From assembly GCF_006864135.1 (NCBI RefSeq), contig NZ_SADV01000017.1, positions 28,787 to 92,786 on the forward strand: a stretch of DNA of 64,000 nt. Direction: 5' to 3'. Source of the DNA: Lysinibacillus sphaericus. GTDB lineage: Bacteria > Bacillota > Bacilli > Bacillales_A > Planococcaceae. The notes beneath the pieces were generated by a model. The model was not told the DNA's origin and did no database searches. It was given only the letters and a program-made list of their open reading frames with translations. Positions 8,543 to 19,864 of this stretch are shown here, piece after piece. Positions within the stretch are counted from its first letter, which is position 1. Every line of letters starts with the position of its first letter. The position numbers were made by a program, and so were the translations under genes.

Positions 8543-11500
8543 TTATTCAGCAGAAATTAGGTCTTCTGTGTCAAGCTCATCTTTTTCAATACGGATTTGA
8601 CGGTAACGTTGCATACCAGTACCTGCCGGAACAAGTTTACCGATAATTACGTTTTCCTTCAGACCAAGAAGTTCATCACGTTTTCCTTTAATAGCAGCAT
8701 CCGTTAACACACGAGTTGTTTCTTGGAATGATGCAGCGGATAAGAATGATTCTGTTTCAAGAGATGCTTTTGTAATACCTAGGATAACAGGACGACAAGT
8801 TGCAGGGTTTTTGCCATTTAGCACAGCATCTGCATTTGCTTCTGAGAATTGGTGAATATCTAGTAATGAGCCTGGTAATAATTCTGTATCACCAGCTTCG
8901 ATCACACGAACTTTACGAAGCATTTGGCGAACCATTACCTCGATATGTTTGTCTCCAATTTCTACCCCTTGCATACGGTATACTTTTTGTACTTCTTTTA
9001 ACAGGTATTCTTGAACTGTTGAAACGTCTTTAACTTTTAATAATTGTTTTGGATCAATAGAACCTTCTGTTAATACTTGACCACGTTCAACAAAGTCGCC
9101 TTCTTGTACTTTCAGACGAGCATTGTAAGGTGCTGCGTATTTACGTGTTTCTACTTCACCTTCAATTGTAATCTCTTTTAGACCTTCACGGATTTCGGTG
9201 ATGTCTGAAACAGTACCTGCGATATCAGAAATAACTGATTGACCTTTAGGATTACGTGCTTCAAAAATCTCTTGGATACGTGGAAGACCTTGTGTAATAT
9301 CATCCCCGGCAACCCCACCTGTATGGAATGTACGCATTGTTAATTGTGTACCTGGTTCACCGATTGATTGAGCCGCAATAATACCAACTGCTTCTCCAAC
9401 TTCAACCTCTTCACCTGTTGCTAAGTTCATGCCGTAACATTTTTTACATACACCATGTTTTGTATTACATGTGAATGCTGAACGGATTGTTACTTCCTCG
9501 ATACCAGCCTCGATAACCGCACGAGCGATATCTTGATCGATTAAGCCATCTTTTTCTAAGATAACTTCAGCTGTTTCTGGATGCATAATTGTTTTCTTCG
9601 TATGACGACCGATAATACGTTCATCTAACGCTTCAATTAACTCTGTGCCTTCCATTAACGCACCAATTGTTAAACCGCGGTCAGTTCCACAGTCATCCTC
9701 ACGAACGATAACATCTTGTGCTACGTCAACAAGACGACGTGTTAAGTAACCTGAATCGGCAGTTTTTAGGGCTGTATCGGCAAGACCTTTACGAGCACCG
9801 TGAGTTGAGATGAAGTACTCTAATACCGTTAAACCTTCACGGAATGAAGATTTAATTGGAAGTTCGATGATCCGACCAGCCGGGTTGGCCATCAGACCAC
9901 GCATACCAGCTAACTGTGTAAAGTTAGATGCGTTACCACGGGCACCTGAGTCAGACATCATAAAGATTGGGTTTGTTTTCTCAAGCGACTTCATCAGCTT
10001 CGATTGAATTTCATCTTTCGCAGCACTCCAGCTTGAGATAACGCGATCATAACGCTCCTCTTCCGTGATGAAACCACGACGGAATTGCGCTTGAACTTTA
10101 TCTACTTTTTCTTGAGCTACCGCTAAAATTTCACCTTTGTCTGGTAATACGACGATGTCAGAAACACCTACAGTGATACCAGCACGTGTTGAATATTTGA
10201 ATCCTAAGTTCTTCATGCGGTCAAGCATTTTAGATGTTTCAGTGATGTGGAAACGTTTAAATACTTCAGCAATGATATTACCTAAGAATTTTTTGCGGAA
10301 TGGGTTTACAACTGGTACAGATGCAAAGTGTTTACGCAGTACAGCTGTGCGTTGTGCATCAACTTTACCTTTTTCATCAAGCCCATTATAAGTAGCATCT
10401 GCTTCAAGTTCTTTTAACGTTTCTTCATCAATTGTTAAATTAACAAAGTATTTGTCTGGTGTTTCTTGTTCTAAGTTGAATGCAGTTGGCTCATTAATGT
10501 ATGGGAATGATTTAGGCAAGATTTCGTTAAAGATTACTTTACCAACAGTCGTTAATAGGAACATATTATTTTGTTCCTCAGTAAATGTTGGGTTATTTAA
10601 CGAACTTGCTTTAATCGCAATACGAGTATGCAAATGAACATGACCTGTATCATATGCAATTAATACTTCGTTTGGTCCATAGAAAGTTGTTCCTTCGCCG
10701 CGAGCTGTTTCACGCTCAAGTGTTAAGTAGTAGTTACCTAATACCATATCTTGAGATGGTGTTACAACCGGTTTCCCGTCTTTCGGATTCAGGATATTTT
10801 GTGCAGCAAGCATTAGAAGACGAGCTTCTGCTTGTGCTTCTGCTGATAATGGTACGTGAACCGCCATTTGGTCACCATCGAAGTCAGCGTTATAAGCTGT
10901 ACATACTAATGGGTGAAGACGAATAGCACGACCCTCAACTAGTGTTGGTTCAAACGCTTGAATACCAAGACGGTGAAGCGTAGGTGCACGGTTTAGTAAT
11001 ACTGGATGCTCACGAATGACATCTTCTAAAACGTCCCATACATCGTTGTTTAAACGCTCGATTTTACGTTTAGCAGATTTAATATTATGAGCAAGACCAC
11101 GTTCTACTAACTCTTTCATTACGAAAGGCTTAAATAGCTCAATTGCCATTTCTTTCGGTAGACCGCATTGATACATTTTTAAGTTTGGACCTACTACGAT
11201 AACCGAACGACCAGAGTAGTCAACACGTTTACCAAGCAAGTTTTGACGGAAACGACCTTGTTTACCTTTCAGCATATGTGAAAGTGATTTTAATGGACGG
11301 TTACCAGGACCTGTAACAGGACGACCACGACGACCGTTATCGATTAATGCATCAACAGCTTCTTGTAACATACGTTTTTCGTTTTGTACGATGATACTTG
11401 GAGCACCAAGATCTAGTAAACGTTTTAAACGGTTATTACGGTTGATTACACGACGATATAAATCATTTAAGTCAGAAGTTGCAAAACGACCACCATCTAA

Positions 11501-12229
11501 TTGCACCATTGGACGTAGCTCTGGCGGAATAACCGGTAGTACATCTAAAATCATCCATTCAGGAGAGTTACCTGAGTTACGGAATGATTCAACAACTTCA
11601 AGACGTTTAATTGCACGTGTACGACGTTGACCTTGTGCTGATTTCAACTCTTCTTTTAAAGAATGAGTTTCATCTTCAAGATCAATTTTGCCTAGCAATT
11701 TCTTAATTGCTTCCGCACCCATAGCTGCTTCGAATGTGTTGCCGAATTTTTCACGATATGCACGGTACTCTTTTTCAGAAAGCAGTTGCTTACTTTCTAA
11801 GTTTGTAGCACCTGGCTCGATTACAACGTAAGAAGCAAAGTAAATTACTTCTTCTAGTGCACGTGGGGACATATCTAAAATAAGTCCCATACGGCTAGGA
11901 ATACCTTTGAAGTACCAGATATGAGATACCGGTGCTGCTAATTCGATGTGGCCCATACGTTCACGACGAACTTTAGCGCGTGTTACTTCAACTCCACAAC
12001 GATCACAAACTACGCCTTTATAGCGTACACGTTTGTATTTACCACAATGACACTCCCAGTCCTTAGTTGGACCAAAAATACGCTCACAGAATAAACCATC
12101 TTTTTCTGGTTTTAAAGTACGATAGTTGATTGTTTCAGGTTTTTTGACTTCACCGTATGACCAAGAACGAATCTTGTCAGGAGAAGCTAAACCGATTTTC
12201 ATATATTCAAATTCATTAACGTCTATCAA
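8543..12229 (-). CDS. rpoC: DNA-directed RNA polymerase beta' subunit
   Basis: Largest RNA polymerase subunit, 1228 residues, slightly longer than B. subtilis RpoC. The N-terminal zinc-binding cysteines are CHCGKYK and CDRCG (about 60-80). The catalytic magnesium motif NADFDGDQM lies near residue 450, and the second zinc cluster near residues 815-890 ([11 protein letters not shown]). The start is TTG at 12229 with GGGAGG 8 bases upstream, and the N-terminus aligns with B. subtilis MLDVNNFEYM. It is separated from rpoB by 500 bases that hold a terminator-like hairpin and a repeat, an unusual arrangement. Confidence 0.99.
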   Translation of the reverse strand: MIDVNEFEYMKIGLASPDKIRSWSYGEVKKPETINYRTLKPEKDGLFCERIFGPTKDWECHCGKYKRVRYKGVVCDRCGVEVTRAKVRRERMGHIELAAPVSHIWYFKGIPSRMGLILDMSPRALEEVIYFASYVVIEPGATNLESKQLLSEKEYRAYREKFGNTFEAAMGAEAIKKLLGKIDLEDETHSLKEELKSAQGQRRTRAIKRLEVVESFRNSGNSPEWMILDVLPVIPPELRPMVQLDGGRFATSDLNDLYRRVINRNNRLKRLLDLGAPSIIVQNEKRMLQEAVDALIDNGRRGRPVTGPGNRPLKSLSHMLKGKQGRFRQNLLGKRVDYSGRSVIVVGPNLKMYQCGLPKEMAIELFKPFVMKELVERGLAHNIKSAKRKIERLNNDVWDVLEDVIREHPVLLNRAPTLHRLGIQAFEPTLVEGRAIRLHPLVCTAYNADFDGDQMAVHVPLSAEAQAEARLLMLAAQNILNPKDGKPVVTPSQDMVLGNYYLTLERETARGEGTTFYGPNEVLIAYDTGHVHLHTRIAIKASSLNNPTFTEEQNNMFLLTTVGKVIFNEILPKSFPYINEPTAFNLEQETPDKYFVNLTIDEETLKELEADATYNGLDEKGKVDAQRTAVLRKHFASVPVVNPFRKKFLGNIIAEVFKRFHITETSKMLDRMKNLGFKYSTRAGITVGVSDIVVLPDKGEILAVAQEKVDKVQAQFRRGFITEEERYDRVISSWSAAKDEIQSKLMKSLEKTNPIFMMSDSGARGNASNFTQLAGMRGLMANPAGRIIELPIKSSFREGLTVLEYFISTHGARKGLADTALKTADSGYLTRRLVDVAQDVIVREDDCGTDRGLTIGALMEGTELIEALDERIIGRHTKKTIMHPETAEVILEKDGLIDQDIARAVIEAGIEEVTIRSAFTCNTKHGVCKKCYGMNLATGEEVEVGEAVGIIAAQSIGEPGTQLTMRTFHTGGVAGDDITQGLPRIQEIFEARNPKGQSVISDIAGTVSDITEIREGLKEITIEGEVETRKYAAPYNARLKVQEGDFVERGQVLTEGSIDPKQLLKVKDVSTVQEYLLKEVQKVYRMQGVEIGDKHIEVMVRQMLRKVRVIEAGDTELLPGSLLDIHQFSEANADAVLNGKNPATCRPVILGITKASLETESFLSAASFQETTRVLTDAAIKGKRDELLGLKENVIIGKLVPAGTGMQRYRQIRIEKDELDTEDLISAE

Positions 12230-12342
12230 GGAGCCTACCTCCCTCTAGTATAGGTCTTTATAAAGACTCTTTTACGCAGCTCGATAATCGTTTGCAAGAA
12301 TCATGTCTCTTTAGCAAAAGATTAAAAATAGAATGATTTAAT

Positions 12343-12640
12343 CAATTATGCCTCGGCATAATTGTGTCCGGAATCGGCTTTGTGTTTAGGCCTGCACGAT
12401 GCAGGTCAGTTAGCCGTTATCGCATGGATGCGATGGTTTTAGGCTAACATCCCCTAAGAATTCCTTTCCGATTCCGTGACATCCGCCGGAGGCTTTGGGC
12501 CAACGTGATGTTGGTCACTCAGTCGTTGCCACAGGAAGTGGCGTTCTTAGACTGAGTTCCTCTGTTCAGCAAGTGTTTTTTGTAGCGAAAGCGAAGCGTC
12601 AGCTACAGGCATTTGGACTTCTGCTGAAAGAAGTTAAAAG
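12343..12640. repeat. Composite structured repeat, copy A, between rpoB and rpoC
   Basis: Most complete copy of the repeat family. Module 1 (12343-12494) has an outer stem GCCTCGGC/GCCGGAGGC, a second stem GGAATCGG/CCGATTCC (12370-12377 with 12468-12475), a CCTGCA/TGCAGG hairpin, and GTTAGCC/GGCTAAC (12409-12415 with 12442-12448) enclosing ATCGCAT/ATGCGAT. Module 2 (12495-12562) has GGCCAAC/GTTGGTC, then ACTCAGTC/GACTGAGT enclosing GCCAC/GTGGC. Module 3 is a TTCAGC/GCTGAA hairpin interrupted by the small GCGAAAGCG insert. A further hairpin, CAATTATGCC/GGCATAATTG, starts the element. No gene is seen here. Confidence 0.8.
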
Positions 12641-12675
12641 AAAAAGTCGGACAGGGCGTTAAATCCTGCCCGACT
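12636..12675 (-). terminator. Terminator-like hairpin directly after rpoB
   Basis: Minus-strand 11-bp stem AGTCGGGCAGG/CCTGTCCGACT with one G-U pair (12665-12675 with 12645-12655), followed by TTTTTCTTTT. It lies about 55 bases after the rpoB stop, where read-through into rpoC would be expected. Confidence 0.8.
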
Positions 12676-12729
12676 AATTTGAAAAATAACTTTGACCGTG
12701 TTCACAAAGTTGTGAACTAACGTTTTCCA

Positions 12730-15700
12730 TTATTCAAAAGACTCTACTGGCTCTTCTTCTTTTTCTTGCTGTGGTGCAATGTTAAGTGCGTCAGCTGGTT
12801 GAAGATCTTCTTCTTCGTCTAAGTCGCGAAGCTCTACCTCTTCATCATTAACTGTTAACATTTTGACATCCATACCAAGAGATTGAAGTTCTTTAATCAA
12901 TACTTTGAATGATTCAGGAACGCCTGGCTCTGGTACACTTTCACCTTTAACGATTGCTTCGTATGTTTTCACACGACCAACAACGTCATCAGATTTAACT
13001 GTTAAGATTTCTTGAAGTGTGTAAGCAGCACCGTATGCTTCAAGTGCCCATACTTCCATCTCACCAAAACGTTGTCCACCGAACTGTGCTTTACCACCAA
13101 GCGGCTGTTGAGTAACAAGTGAATAAGGACCTGTTGAACGAGCGTGAAGTTTATCATCAACCATGTGAGCAAGTTTGATCATGTACATGACACCAACTGA
13201 TACACGGTTATCGAATGGTTCACCTGAACGTCCATCATACAGGATTGTTTTACCATCACGGTTCATGCCTGCTTCTTCCATTGTTTCCCAAACATCTTCC
13301 TCGTTGGCACCATCAAATACTGGAGTTGCCATATGAACGCCTAAGTAACGAGAAGCCATACCTAAGTGTAGTTCTAAAACTTGTCCGATGTTCATACGAG
13401 AAGGTACACCAAGTGGGTTTAACATGATATCAACAGGAGTACCGTCTGGCATGAATGGCATATCCTCTTCCGGTAAGATACGAGAGATAACCCCTTTGTT
13501 ACCGTGACGTCCGGCCATTTTGTCCCCTACGCGAATTTTACGTTTTTGAACAATATAAGCACGAACTAATTGGTTAACACCCGGTGGTAATTCATCGCCA
13601 TCTTCACGGTTAAATACTTTAACGTCAAGAATAATACCGCCAGCACCATGTGGTACACGTAATGAAGTATCACGAACTTCACGAGCTTTTTCACCGAAGA
13701 TAGCATGTAATAAACGTTCTTCAGCAGTTAATTCTGTAACCCCTTTAGGTGTTACTTTACCTACAAGAATGTCACCATCACGTACTTCTGCACCGATGCG
13801 GATAATACCGCGTTCGTCTAAGTTACGAAGCGCATCTTCCCCAACGTTTGGAATATCACGAGTGATTTCTTCAGGTCCTAATTTTGTATCACGAGACTCT
13901 GATTCATATTCTTCAATATGAACAGATGTATAAACATCGTCTTTTACAAGGCGTTCGCTCATGATAACAGCATCCTCATAGTTAAAGCCGTTCCAAGTCA
14001 TGAACGCAACAAGTACGTTACGACCAAGAGCAAGTTCACCATTTTCCATAGATGGACCATCTGCTAAAATGTCACGAGGTTTCACACGTTCGCCAACTTT
14101 TACAAGTGGACGTTGGTTGTATGAAGTACCTTGGTTAGAACGAATGAATTTCTGTAATTTATATTTTGTTAAATCGCCTTTTACCTCTTTACCGTCAACG
14201 ACTTCAATGCGGCGAACATGGATAGAGCGAGCTTCAACGTGCTCAACAATACCATCATATTTCGCTACTACAGCCGCACCTGAGTCACGCGCATCAACGT
14301 GTTCCATACCAGTACCAACGAATGGAGCTTCTGGGTTAAGAAGAGGAACTGCTTGACGTTGCATGTTGGCACCCATAAGTGCACGGTTCGAGTCATCGTT
14401 TTCTAAGAACGGGATACATGCAGTCGCAGCTGAAACTACTTGTTTAGGAGATACGTCCATGTAGTCCATTTGCGATTTGTTAAATACTGTATTGTCCCCA
14501 CGGAAACGACCTACTACTTCGTCTTTAGCAAATGTACCATCAGGATTTAATAGTGAGTTCGCTTGTGCTACATAGTAGTTATCTTCTTCATCAGCTGTTA
14601 AGTAATCAATTTGATCCGTTACTTGACCTGTTTCATGGTCAATACGACGATAAGGTGTTTCAATGAATCCGAATTTATTTACTTTGGCAAATGAAGATAG
14701 CGAGTTAATTAAACCAATGTTTGGACCCTCTGGTGTCTCGATTGGACACATACGACCATAGTGAGAATAGTGAACGTCACGTACTTCGAAACCAGCACGC
14801 TCACGTGTTAAACCACCAGGTCCTAATGCAGATAGACGACGCTTATGCGTTAACTCTGCCAATGGGTTTGTTTGGTCCATGAATTGTGATAATTGAGAGC
14901 TACCAAAGAACTCTTTAATTGACGCAATTACCGGACGAATATTAATTAATTGCTGTGGTACGATCGCAGCTGTATCGTTAATAGACATACGCTCACGCAC
15001 TACACGTTCCATACGGGATAAACCGATACGGAATTGGTTTTGTAAAAGCTCACCAACAGAGCGTAGACGACGGTTACCTAAGTGGTCGATATCATCTGTT
15101 GCCCCTACTTGGTAAAGTAAGTTGAAGAAATAACCTACTGAAGATAATACGTCAGCCGGCGTAATATTCTTCACTTCTTCATCGATGTACGCATTACCAA
15201 TAATATTGATTTCTTTTTGCGCTTCATCTTTTGGTGCATAAATTTTAATAGACTGGATTGTTACATCGTCTTCTAGTACCCCGCCAACTTGTGATAAAGT
15301 GCGGTAACCGATTCCTTTTGATGAATCTTCTAAATACGGTAAGATTTTATCTAAAGTACGACGATCAAGAACTGTACCCTTCTCTACTAAAATTTCGCCT
15401 GTTTCTGGGTCTACAAGCGTTTCAGCAATCGTTTGGTTAAATAAACGATTTTTGATATGAAGCTTTTTATTCATTTTGTAGCGACCAACATTCGCTAAAT
15501 CATAGCGTTTTGCATCGAAGAAACGAGAGTATAATAAACTCTTCGCACTTTCAACTGTTGGTGGCTCACCTGGACGCAAACGTTCATAGATTTCTAAAAG
15601 TGCTTTTTCAGTACTTTCAGAGTTATCTTTTTCTAACGTATTACGTAAATACTCGTTATCACCGATAATATCGATAATTTCTTGGTCTGAACCGAAGCCT

Positions 15701-16296
15701 AATGCACGAAGTAACACTGTTACTGGTAGCTTACGAGTACGATCAATACGCACGTACACTACATCTTTCGCGTCAGTTTCATATTCTAACCAAGCACCAC
15801 GGTTCGGAATAACTGTCGCTCCGAAACCTTTCTTACCGTTTTTATCAGTTTTATCATGGAAATACACACTTGGTGAACGAACTAATTGTGAAACGATAAC
15901 ACGTTCAGCACCATTGATAATGAACGTACCTGTCTCTGTCATTAATGGGAAGTCACCCATGAAGACATCCTGTTCTTTCACTTCGTCTGTTTCTTTGTTG
16001 TAAAGACGTACTTTCACACGTAATGGAGCTGCGTAAGTAACATCTCGCTCTTTACACTCATCAACATCATACTTAGGATCTCCTAATGAATAATCGATGA
16101 ATTCTAATGAAAGATTGCCTGTAAAGTCCTCGATCGGCGAAATGTCACGGAACATTTCACGTAAACCTTCTTCAAGGAACCACTCGTAAGACGCCGTTTG
16201 AATCTCAATCAGATTTGGAAGCTCAAGCACCTCGTTAATACGCGCAAAGCTTCTACGCTGGCGGTGTTGTCCATACTGAACTAGTTGACCTGTCAA
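12730..16296 (-). CDS. rpoB: DNA-directed RNA polymerase beta subunit
   Basis: Catalytic RNA polymerase subunit, 1188 residues from the TTG at 16296 (MTGQLVQYG, as in B. subtilis). GAGGGG lies 8 bases upstream of that TTG; the GTG at 16305 overlaps the site. The rifampicin pocket reads [17 protein letters not shown] and [14 protein letters not shown], the wild-type susceptible sequence. The C-terminal clamp block [27 protein letters not shown] is intact in pieces throughout, and the tail is acidic (EEEDLQPAD...ESFE). It has its own promoter upstream and a terminator-like hairpin downstream. Confidence 0.99.
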   Translation of the reverse strand: MTGQLVQYGQHRQRRSFARINEVLELPNLIEIQTASYEWFLEEGLREMFRDISPIEDFTGNLSLEFIDYSLGDPKYDVDECKERDVTYAAPLRVKVRLYNKETDEVKEQDVFMGDFPLMTETGTFIINGAERVIVSQLVRSPSVYFHDKTDKNGKKGFGATVIPNRGAWLEYETDAKDVVYVRIDRTRKLPVTVLLRALGFGSDQEIIDIIGDNEYLRNTLEKDNSESTEKALLEIYERLRPGEPPTVESAKSLLYSRFFDAKRYDLANVGRYKMNKKLHIKNRLFNQTIAETLVDPETGEILVEKGTVLDRRTLDKILPYLEDSSKGIGYRTLSQVGGVLEDDVTIQSIKIYAPKDEAQKEINIIGNAYIDEEVKNITPADVLSSVGYFFNLLYQVGATDDIDHLGNRRLRSVGELLQNQFRIGLSRMERVVRERMSINDTAAIVPQQLINIRPVIASIKEFFGSSQLSQFMDQTNPLAELTHKRRLSALGPGGLTRERAGFEVRDVHYSHYGRMCPIETPEGPNIGLINSLSSFAKVNKFGFIETPYRRIDHETGQVTDQIDYLTADEEDNYYVAQANSLLNPDGTFAKDEVVGRFRGDNTVFNKSQMDYMDVSPKQVVSAATACIPFLENDDSNRALMGANMQRQAVPLLNPEAPFVGTGMEHVDARDSGAAVVAKYDGIVEHVEARSIHVRRIEVVDGKEVKGDLTKYKLQKFIRSNQGTSYNQRPLVKVGERVKPRDILADGPSMENGELALGRNVLVAFMTWNGFNYEDAVIMSERLVKDDVYTSVHIEEYESESRDTKLGPEEITRDIPNVGEDALRNLDERGIIRIGAEVRDGDILVGKVTPKGVTELTAEERLLHAIFGEKAREVRDTSLRVPHGAGGIILDVKVFNREDGDELPPGVNQLVRAYIVQKRKIRVGDKMAGRHGNKGVISRILPEEDMPFMPDGTPVDIMLNPLGVPSRMNIGQVLELHLGMASRYLGVHMATPVFDGANEEDVWETMEEAGMNRDGKTILYDGRSGEPFDNRVSVGVMYMIKLAHMVDDKLHARSTGPYSLVTQQPLGGKAQFGGQRFGEMEVWALEAYGAAYTLQEILTVKSDDVVGRVKTYEAIVKGESVPEPGVPESFKVLIKELQSLGMDVKMLTVNDEEVELRDLDEEEDLQPADALNIAPQQEKEEEPVESFE

Positions 16297-16336
16297 CTCA
16301 TTCACCCCTCAATAAAGCGATATTAGGTCTTTGCAA

Positions 16337-16363
16337 AATCATACAAATAGTGTATGATTTCGA
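16337..16363 (-). other. Hairpin in the rpoB leader
   Basis: AAATCATACA/TGTATGATTT forms a 10-bp stem with a 5-base loop just upstream of the rpoB ribosome-binding region. No T run follows, so a processing or stability role is more likely than termination. Confidence 0.5.
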
Positions 16364-16494
16364 AAGACAAAAAGAAAACGAGTCTTCAAAAAGATCTCAT
16401 TTTCGGTTAACTAAACTTATCTTGGCAAGTATACCCACATTATAACAATCATATTCAAAAAGGGCATACGACCTCAAAATAATATTTTTGCATT

Positions 16495-16523
16495 GTATCA
16501 TGTTATCATAGCCGATTTGTCAA
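16495..16523 (-). promoter_or_regulatory. Candidate rpoB promoter
   Basis: Minus-strand TTGACA (16518-16523), a 17-base spacer and TGATAC (16495-16500). An overlapping TTGACT/TAACAT pair is also possible. It sits between the ybxB stop and the rpoB leader. Confidence 0.6.
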
Positions 16524-16547
16524 GTCAATAATTTATGCATATTTCAC

Positions 16548-17150
16548 TTATTTTTTCGCGCGTACTATCCAGTACCCTTTTTTCTTCTCCACAACATCGA
16601 CTTCAGAAAATTTTTCTTCTAAGTAACTTACCGTTGATGGTGCACCTTGCTTCTTCTGTATTACTACCCACAGCTCACCAGATGACACTAACTTATCATA
16701 AGCTCCATCGTAAAAGCGGAAAATTGTTTCCTTTCCTGCGCGAATTGGAGGATTGGTTAAAATAGCTGCGGCGTTTACATTATTGTCAACCATCGATAGT
16801 CCGTCACTCACAAATATCCGTACATTTTGAACACCGTTTACTTGCGCATTTTTTTGTGAGAGTGCAACAGCACGTTCATTGATATCCATCATAAGAACGG
16901 TACGGTCTGGGTTTGTTTTGGCAATCGATAATCCGATTGGTCCGTACCCACACCCCACATCAAAAATCGCACCATCAATATCAGGCATTTGAAAAGCATC
17001 TATTAAAACACGGGATCCAAAATCTACTTCGCTTTTACTAAATACACCTGCATCCGTTTCAAAGGAAAACGTATGCCCTAACAACTTGAATGTCCAGTGA
17101 CGAGGTTTACTCTCGGTTTGAGGCTTACTCGTATAATAGTGATCTGACAT
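16548..17150 (-). CDS. ybxB: RsmC-like class I SAM methyltransferase (YbxB)
   Basis: Probable rRNA methyltransferase of the RsmC/methyltransferase small-domain family, 200 residues. Motif I is DVGCGYGPIG (about 62-71) and the catalytic motif is NPPIRAGK (about 135-142), the NPPF-like motif of N2-guanine methyltransferases. ATG at 17150 has GAGGAGG 7 bases upstream; the GTG at 17156 lies inside that gap. It occurs between rplL and rpoB in most Bacillales, so the location supports the call. The exact rRNA target is not shown by sequence. Confidence 0.88.
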   Translation of the reverse strand: MSDHYYTSKPQTESKPRHWTFKLLGHTFSFETDAGVFSKSEVDFGSRVLIDAFQMPDIDGAIFDVGCGYGPIGLSIAKTNPDRTVLMMDINERAVALSQKNAQVNGVQNVRIFVSDGLSMVDNNVNAAAILTNPPIRAGKETIFRFYDGAYDKLVSSGELWVVIQKKQGAPSTVSYLEEKFSEVDVVEKKKGYWIVRAKK

Positions 17151-17169
17151 TTCCACGCCTCCTCAGAAT

Positions 17170-17200
17170 GAAGAAAAAAGCTCGCCACAATGACGAGCTT
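17170..17200 (-). terminator. Terminator after rplL
   Basis: Minus-strand AAGCTCG/CGAGCTT stem followed by TTTTTTC, 26 bases after the rplL stop and before ybxB. Confidence 0.75.
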
Positions 17201-17226
17201 CCCTTTTGTTTAAAAGTAATGCGAGA

Positions 17227-17586
17227 TTACTTAACTTCTACAGATGCGCCAACTTCTTCAAGTTTAGCTTTGATTTGTTCAGCTTCATCTTTAGAAACGC
17301 CTTCTTTAAGAGCTTTAGGAGCGTTATCTACTACTTCTTTAGCTTCTTTAAGACCTAAACCAGTGATTTCACGAACCACTTTGATTACTTTGATTTTTTC
17401 TGCACCAGCAGATGCTAATACTACGTCAAACTCAGTTTTTTCTTCAGCAGCGCCAGCAGCAGCACCTACTACTGCTACAGGAGCAGCAGCTGTTACACCG
17501 AATTCTTCTTCGATAGCTTTTACTAAATCGTTTAATTCAAGAACTGTCATAGCTTTGATAGCTTCTAAGATTTGCTCTTTATTCAT
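17227..17586 (-). CDS. rplL: 50S ribosomal protein L7/L12
   Basis: Stalk protein that recruits translational GTPases, 119 residues. The N-terminal dimerisation domain [15 protein letters not shown] is followed by an Ala-rich hinge (about 33-48) and the C-terminal factor-binding domain KTEFDVVL...ASVEVK. AGGAGG precedes the ATG. It follows rplJ by 68 bases in the same transcript, after the L10 leader. Confidence 0.99.
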   Translation of the reverse strand: MNKEQILEAIKAMTVLELNDLVKAIEEEFGVTAAAPVAVVGAAAGAAEEKTEFDVVLASAGAEKIKVIKVVREITGLGLKEAKEVVDNAPKALKEGVSKDEAEQIKAKLEEVGASVEVK

Positions 17587-17654
17587 TATAATTTCCTCCT
17601 AATTGGATAATGTTTTATTGTTGCGGTCAGGCCGCGGAAGTTATAGTGCGTATA

Positions 17655-18155
17655 TTACGCGCCTTGTTCTTCTTTTTGTTCTGCAACAGCTTTTGTTGCA
17701 AGTGCGAAGTTGCGCACTGGAGCTTGAAGTACAGATAAAAGCATAGAAAGAAGACCTTCGCGCGATGGAAGTTCTGCAAGTGCTTTAACATCTTCAACAG
17801 ATGAGATTGTACCTTCAATAATACCCGCTTTAATTTCTAAAGCTTCGTTCTTCTTAGCGAACTCGTTGATGATTTTAGCAGGAGCTACAACATCTTCATT
17901 TGAGAACGCAATTGCGTTAGGACCAACTAATACGTCATTGATTCCTTCAAGACCAACAGCTTCAGTAGCACGACGTGTTAAAGTGTTTTTGTAAACTTTG
18001 AACTCAACGCCAGCTTCACGAAGTTGTTTACGAAGTTCAGTTACTTGCGCAACGTTAAGACCACGGTAATCCACAACTACTACGGAAGCAGCGTTTTGGA
18101 ATTTCTCAGTAATCTCTTGAACTTGTGCTTGTTTGTTTTCGATAACTTTGCTCAT
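17655..18155 (-). CDS. rplJ: 50S ribosomal protein L10
   Basis: Stalk base protein that binds 23S rRNA and carries L7/L12 dimers, 166 residues. The N-terminal rRNA-binding domain is [15 protein letters not shown]...VVVDYRGL and a C-terminal helix takes the L12 dimers. AGGAGGTG lies upstream of the ATG. L10, with L12, is expected to repress rplJL translation or read-through by binding the leader upstream. Confidence 0.99.
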   Translation of the reverse strand: MSKVIENKQAQVQEITEKFQNAASVVVVDYRGLNVAQVTELRKQLREAGVEFKVYKNTLTRRATEAVGLEGINDVLVGPNAIAFSNEDVVAPAKIINEFAKKNEALEIKAGIIEGTISSVEDVKALAELPSREGLLSMLLSVLQAPVRNFALATKAVAEQKEEQGA

Positions 18156-18187
18156 GATGACACCTCCTATTAGAATGGGTCATTTAT

Positions 18188-18372
18188 ACCGACAAAAGAA
18201 AAGCCTCTGGGTCACATAGACACAGAGGCTGAAAGTCATCATCTTTAAAATAAGATTCCGAATTCCGCTGTCCTCGGTAGGATCATTAAGTGACAAGTCA
18301 CTCCTACTGTCTACGGTACAAATGGATGATTCACAACAGCAACCATCTTATCATAGATAGACAGCGCCGTCA
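18188..18372 (-). ncRNA. L10 leader (autoregulatory rplJL mRNA leader)
   Basis: The minus-strand leader contains the conserved L10-binding strings ACCGTAGACAGTAGG (about 18304-18318) and ATCCTACCGAGGACAG (about 18268-18283). It ends in a terminator stem AGCCTCTG/CAGAGGCT (18202-18209 with 18223-18230) followed by TTTTC. The arrangement matches the known Bacillales L10 leader, which attenuates rplJL when L10 is in excess. Confidence 0.88.
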
Positions 18373-18395
18373 ACAGATTTACATAAAAACTTTAA

Positions 18396-19094
18396 TTATT
18401 TTACTACTACACTTGAAGCGTCAACTTTAAGAGCTGGACCCATTGTAGTTGTAACGTTTACAGATTTCATGTAAGTACCTTTAGCTGCAGCAGGTTTAGC
18501 TTTTTGCACTACATCAAATACAGTTAAGAAGTTTTCTACTAATTTTTCTGTAGAGAAAGAAACTTTACCGATAGGTGCGTGGATGATACCAGCTTTATCA
18601 GCACGGTATTCTACTTTACCAGCTTTAATTTCGTTGATAGCTTTTGTTACATCGAAAGTAACTGTACCAGTTTTAGGGTTTGGCATTAAACCTTTAGGTC
18701 CTAATACGCGACCAAGTTTACCAACTTCGCCCATCATGTCAGGAGTTGCAACGATTACATCGAAATCAAACCAACCTTGTTGGATTTTTTGGATGTATTC
18801 TGCATCGCCTACATAGTCAGCACCAGCAGCTTCAGCTTCTTTAAGTTTTTCACCTTTAGCGAATACTAATACGCGTTGAGTTTTACCAGTACCGTTTGGT
18901 AACACTACTGCACCACGGATTTGTTGGTCGTTTTTACGAGTATCGATTCCTAGACGGAAAGCAACTTCTACAGTAGCGTCGAAGTTCACTGTGCTAGTTT
19001 TTTGAGCAAGTTCGATTGCTTCTTGAGCGCCGTATAATGCGTTACGGTCGATTAATTTTGCTGCATCTTGCAGTTTTTTACCTTTTTTAGCCAT
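18396..19094 (-). CDS. rplA: 50S ribosomal protein L1
   Basis: L1-stalk protein that moves with E-site tRNA, 232 residues. The family signature is seen as [17 protein letters not shown] (about 128-144) and [14 protein letters not shown] (about 168-181). AGGAGG precedes the ATG. It follows rplK by 119 bases containing a hairpin. L1 may bind its own mRNA, as in other bacteria, but no site is evident. Confidence 0.99.
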   Translation of the reverse strand: MAKKGKKLQDAAKLIDRNALYGAQEAIELAQKTSTVNFDATVEVAFRLGIDTRKNDQQIRGAVVLPNGTGKTQRVLVFAKGEKLKEAEAAGADYVGDAEYIQKIQQGWFDFDVIVATPDMMGEVGKLGRVLGPKGLMPNPKTGTVTFDVTKAINEIKAGKVEYRADKAGIIHAPIGKVSFSTEKLVENFLTVFDVVQKAKPAAAKGTYMKSVNVTTTMGPALKVDASSVVVK

Positions 19095-19146
19095 TATATA
19101 ATTCCTCCTTGATTGTGGTTATAGCGGATTTTACCTCCCACGAATA

Positions 19147-19181
19147 AAGGTTGCGCGTTCACAAAGAAACTCCGCAACCTT
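19147..19181 (-). other. Hairpin between rplK and rplA
   Basis: AAGGTTGCG (19147-19155) pairs with CGCAACCTT (19173-19181) around a 17-base loop. Only a short TTTA follows on the minus strand, so it is a weak terminator or an RNA-processing or stability element. Confidence 0.5.
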
Positions 19182-19213
19182 CCAAAAAACAAATACATCA
19201 TCAAGTAATGGGA

Positions 19214-19639
19214 TTAGTCTTCGATAACAATACCCATGCTTCGTGCAGTACCTTCAACCATTAACATTGCAGCTTCTACTGAAGCAGCGTTAAGGTCTGG
19301 CATTTTAGTTTCAGCGATTTCGCGAACTTTATCACGTTTAACCGTTGCCACTTTTTTACGATTTGGTTCACCAGATCCAGATTGGATACCAGCTGCTACT
19401 TTAAGCAGTACTGCTGCAGGTGGAGTTTTTGTAATGAAAGTGAATGAACGGTCCTCGAATACTGAAATTTCAACTGGAATGATAAGACCAGCTTGATCTG
19501 CAGTACGCGCGTTGAATTCTTTACAGAATCCCATGATGTTCACACCTGCTTGACCTAATGCAGGACCAACCGGTGGAGCTGGGTTTGCTTTACCAGCAGG
19601 GATTTGAAGTTTAACAACTTTAATAACTTTTTTAGCCAC
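19214..19639 (-). CDS. rplK: 50S ribosomal protein L11
   Basis: GTPase-centre protein that binds 23S rRNA with the L10 complex, 141 residues. The protein starts [16 protein letters not shown] at a GTG (19637-19639) with AGGAGG upstream; the open frame extends 17 codons further up, but that extension contains the ribosome-binding site and is not conserved. The Pro-rich N-terminal loop [14 protein letters not shown] and the C-terminal [10 protein letters not shown] are intact. Confidence 0.99.
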
Positions 19640-19776
19640 GAGACACACCTCCTTAAGTCCGTGATGTGGTAATTGGGTTGCCCCTCCCACTCAATATCTG
19701 TCTGTCAGCTAATTGCCGATAACATTAAAATTATCATTGCAGACGTCAAACCAAAGTATGACAATCTGACCTAGAA

Positions 19777-19805
19777 ATGATACCACTTTTAATTTTTTTA
19801 AGCAA
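19777..19805 (-). promoter_or_regulatory. Candidate rplK-rplA promoter
   Basis: Minus-strand TTGCTT (19800-19805), a 17-base A-rich spacer and TATCAT (19777-19782), between nusG and rplK. It suggests that rplKA has its own start in addition to any read-through from nusG. Confidence 0.55.
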
Positions 19806-19864
19806 GTAGTAATTAACAAAATCTGCGACATACGTCTTAGACATATGTACTTTAGTTACTAGAA

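Noticed and set aside
12230..12330. Clear sigma-A promoter for rpoC
   Set aside because: Only partial matches were found (TTGCAA with TAAAAG, 17 bases apart), not enough to annotate.
13998..14356. 118-codon plus-strand frame inside rpoB
   Set aside because: Antisense shadow of a highly conserved gene; no ribosome-binding site and no family.
17151..17602. 170-codon plus-strand frame over rplL
   Set aside because: Mirror of the Ala-rich L7/L12 hinge; no translation signals.
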